64,000 nucleotides of DNA, taken from Vanilla planifolia (taxonomy: Eukaryota; Streptophyta; Magnoliopsida; Asparagales; Orchidaceae). This document shows, in pieces, positions 61,101 to 64,000 of this stretch (position 1 is the stretch's first letter; each line of letters starts with the position of its first letter). The notes under the pieces were generated by a model, which saw only the letters and a program-made list of their open reading frames with translations, had not been told where the DNA came from and ran no database searches. The position numbers were made by a program, and so were the translations under genes. The stretch is taken from positions 124,001-188,000 of the forward strand of contig JAIUJO010000289.1 in the NCBI GenBank assembly GCA_023846275.1. The letters run 5' to 3'.

Positions 61101-64000
61101 TTCATATGTGCATGTATGTGTGTGCATGGGTACACATGTGTGCATGCATACATGCATGTGCATGTGTGTGTTTGTGCACATGGTTTATCCCTATGTGTGA
61201 GCATGTACATGTGTGTGTTCTCGTGTGTCTATTGGTGTGTTTATGTCTATGGTTGTTTCATGTCTTTGTCTATATGTGTGCATGAGCGTGTGCATGCATA
61301 TGTGTGTTTGCATGTGTCTATGTCCATGTTCTTGTGTGTCAATGGGTGTATGTGTGTGCATATGTATGTGTGTATACATGTGTGCATGTGTATTTGTGCC
61401 TGTGTACATGTGTGTGCATATGTGTGTACATGTTTATATGTGTACGTGTTTGTGTGTGTGTGTGCATGGGTGTGAGTGTACATAGTGTGTGTTTGTGTGA
61501 GTGTTCATGTGTGTGTGTTTTTGCATGTGCATGGCATGTGCTCGTGTATGTGTTTCTCTATGTGTGTTAGTGTGCATATGTGTGCAAGTTTGCATGTGAG
61601 CATGTTGGTATGTTTGTGTAAACATATGTGGGCATTCATGTGTGTGTGTGTGCATATGTGAGTCCATGCACATGTGTGTATTTATGTGTGTGCATCAGTG
61701 TTTGTGGGTGCATGGGTCTATGTGTGTATATACAAGTGTGTGTGTGTGCTTTTATGTGTTTTTGGGTGAGCATTTGAGCATATTTGAATGTCTGCATGCG
61801 CATGTCTATGTGATTGTATGTGCGCATATGTGTGTATATGTGTGGACATATATGCAAGTGTTAGTTTGTGTTTGTTCATGAGGCTCTATGTGCGTGCATG
61901 TGTGTTTGCTTGTGCATACAAATATGTGGTCGTGTGTGTTTATATGAGTGTGCTTGTTTGTGCAAGTGTATAGTCGTTTCTGTGCATTTATGTGTATAAA
62001 TGCATGTGTGTGTATGTGTGTGTGTGTGCATATATATGCACATGTATTTATTCTTTTACATGTGTAAGTGTGTGTATATGTGCTTGCGCATTTATGTGCA
62101 AGTGCTGCAGCTTGTGCATGCATGGGTACATGCATTTGTGTTCATTTTCGTGTGAGTGTGTGTGCATTTGTTAGTGTTAACATGCATGTGTGTGTACATG
62201 TTTATGCATATGTGTGTGTGAATGTTCATGCACACATGTTTGTACATGTGTGTGTGATTGTATATGTTTGTGATTGTACTTGTGTGTTTACTTATGTGTG
62301 CATGTGCTTGTGTGTGTGCATGTGTCTATGTGTGCATGTGTGCATGTGTTTACATGTGTGTGCATCAGTGTGCATGTATGCATGTTCATTTGCACATGCA
62401 TGTGGGAATGCATGTGTATCTACGTGTTCATGTGTGTATGCATCTGTGTGTATGCATGTATGTGTTAATCCATGTCATGTGTATGTGCATGCACGTGTGT
62501 GTGTGCATGTGTTTTCTTGTGTTTCTTTGTGTCTATATGCATACACATGTGTGTGTATCTATGTGCATGCACATGCGTTATGTATGTGTGTGTAAATTTT
62601 TGTGTATGTGAGTCTACACATGTGTGTGTGTATTCTTGTGCAAGTGTATGGGTGAGTGTGTGTGCTTGTACGTGCATACCTATGTGTGCATGTGTGGGTT
62701 TGTGTGTGTATGTTGTGTGTGCATGTATGTATGTATGCATGTGCATGTTTGTGCTCATGTGTTGTTGTATATGCATTATGTGTTCATGTGTTTGTGCATA
62801 TGTGTCTATAAGAATGTGTGTGAGTGTGTCCATACAGGTGTGTACGTTTAAGTGTGTACATAGGTGTGTGGTTGTGACGGTGTGTATGTGTGTGTGTGTG
62901 CATCTGTGTTTATATGTTTGTGCCCATGTATGTGTCTATGAGTGCATATGTGTGCATCCATGTGTGTATATGCATGTGTGTGTGCATGCATGTGTTCATG
63001 CTTGCATGTTTGTTTGTGGGCATGTTTGTGTGTGCTTGTGCATGTGTTTGTGTGTGCGTTTGGGTGCTTGTGGGTTAGCAAGTGTGTGTGTGGGTGTGCG
63101 AGTGAGTATGCTTATGCGTGTTATTATGTGTGGGGTCTATGCATGTGCATTTGTGTTTGTGTAAGTAAGTGGGTGTTCATTCATGTGCATGCGTGTGTGA
63201 GTTTATGTGCATGTGTATGTGTGAGTGTGTTTGTGTGCATGTAAGTTCATTTGGGTGTGCATGTAAGTTTATTTGTTAGTGCATGTGCATGTGTGTGCAT
63301 GTACATGAGTGTGCATGGCTATCCACGTGTATGTGCACGTGCATATGCATGCATGTTTATGTGTCAATCCTTGTCGGCTTATGTGTGTATTTGTGTTTAT
63401 GTATGCGTATATGTGTGTTCTTGTGCTTATGCATGTGTGTATGCATATGTTTGCAACATCATGCATGTGGGCAAGTGTGTGAGTCATTGTATATATGTGT
63501 GAGTGCATTTGTGTGTGCACACCTACATTCATGCATGTGTGAGTTTGTGTGTATGTGGGTGTGTCTACTTGTTTGTGCATATGTGTGTGCATATGTATGC
63601 ATGTGTGTGTGTGTGTGCATGAGTGTGGGCATGTGCACATGCATGTGACTACGTGTGCATCTACATGTGTTTGTTGTGTATGCTTGCTTATGTGTGTGCT
63701 TGTGTGTGAATGTGTGTTTGTCTTTATTCATGTATGCCTATGTATGTGTGCATGTGTATATGCATGTGTCAGTACGTGTGTGTGTCAATGTGTGTCTGTG
63801 TGTGTGGACATGTGCATGCATGTGTGCATGTGTGTGTGTGTACGTGTACGTTTTAGTGTGTTTGTTTGTTTGTGTGCATGTGTACAGTTATGTATCTATG
63901 TATGTATGTACTTACTTGTGTTTCTATGCATATGCATGTGCCTGTGAGTACATGGGTGCAAAAGTAATTGTATGGTCATGTGCGCATGTGTGTACGTGTG

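Larger units (their letters stand above)
47002..64000 (+). repeat. 17-kb T+G-rich alternating pyrimidine-purine repeat domain
   Basis: From 47,002 to the end the + strand is built from TG, TGCATG, TATG, CATG and TTTG words. Pyrimidine and purine alternate almost everywhere, with phase slips at TT or GG. The bias stays on one strand for the whole 17 kb; I saw no CA-rich stretch of similar length. Pure TG runs are short (the longest I saw is about 24 bp), so this is an old, scrambled microsatellite-like domain. The many long open frames (Cys/Val/Met-rich forward, His/Thr-rich reverse, up to 230 residues at 62,472-63,164) are compositional, because stop codons are rare in such text on both strands. 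I found no gene, RNA gene or transposon in it. It is open at the window edge. Confidence 0.85.

Noticed and set aside
62472-63164. 230-residue Cys/Val/Met-rich open frame, and many like it on both strands of the TG domain
   Set aside because: TG-rich repeats read as Cys-Val and their complement as His-Thr. Overlapping long frames on both strands at the same place are the mark of compositional bias, not of cysteine-rich or histidine-rich proteins.
1-64000. Search for retrotransposon proteins, LTR ends, tRNA genes and known protein domains
   Set aside because: I saw no reverse transcriptase, integrase or gag motifs, no paired TG...CA long terminal repeats and no tRNA-like cloverleaf. TG and CA dinucleotides are too common in the last 17 kb to mark LTR ends.
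47002-64000. TG domain as a modern (TG)n microsatellite expansion
   Set aside because: Pure TG runs do not exceed about 24 bp and are constantly interrupted by CATG, TATG and TTTG words, so it is an old scrambled domain and not a recent expansion.

Overview
This window looks like nuclear, non-coding, heterochromatin-type DNA from a land plant, probably one with a large repeat-rich genome. I could not support a single protein-coding gene. The plant assignment rests on ten decayed copies of a plant-type 5S rRNA gene between about 33.0 and 45.7 kb. Their central and 3' parts follow the plant 5S consensus (GTTAAGCGTGCTTGGG, then GGATGGGTGA, then the GTGTTGCA end) and not the animal one. CG dinucleotides look rare throughout, and most changes in the 5S copies read as C to T or G to A, as expected of long-methylated DNA.

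The window has three domains. (1) 1-31,480: a degenerate tandem array of a very long satellite, all in one orientation. Each unit has a pyrimidine-rich block (C+T on the + strand, about 4-5 kb) followed by an AT-rich block (about 1.0-1.9 kb). Full units are about 5.3-6.7 kb; one unit (12.0-14.3 kb) has lost most of its CT block. (2) 31,481-47,001: an AT-rich, decayed 5S rDNA array. Four 5S copies lie on the + strand (33.0-38.1 kb) and six on the - strand (41.1-45.7 kb), in long spacers (mostly 1.2-2.4 kb per unit) that carry short CT-rich patches and a shared landmark. The left half shows CT patches and the right half GA patches, so the array is a large inverted structure turning over near 39.0-39.1 kb. 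A block at 31.5-32.1 kb is an inverted 5S spacer whose purine-rich part also resembles the CT satellite, linking the two families. (3) 47,002-64,000: 17 kb of T+G-rich, almost strictly alternating pyrimidine-purine sequence built from TG, CATG, TATG and GCATGTG words. It has strong Z-DNA character and a high density of CATGCA words.

The many open frames are by-products of composition. CT-rich DNA reads as Leu/Ser/Phe/Ile-rich pseudo-membrane proteins. The TG-rich DNA reads as Cys/Val/Met on one strand and His/Thr on the other, and stop codons are scarce in both. Nothing points to working genes. The interest lies in how the repeat families are built, related and decayed. All alignments were made by eye; boundaries are good to roughly 10-50 bp, and unit lengths are coordinate differences between matching landmarks.
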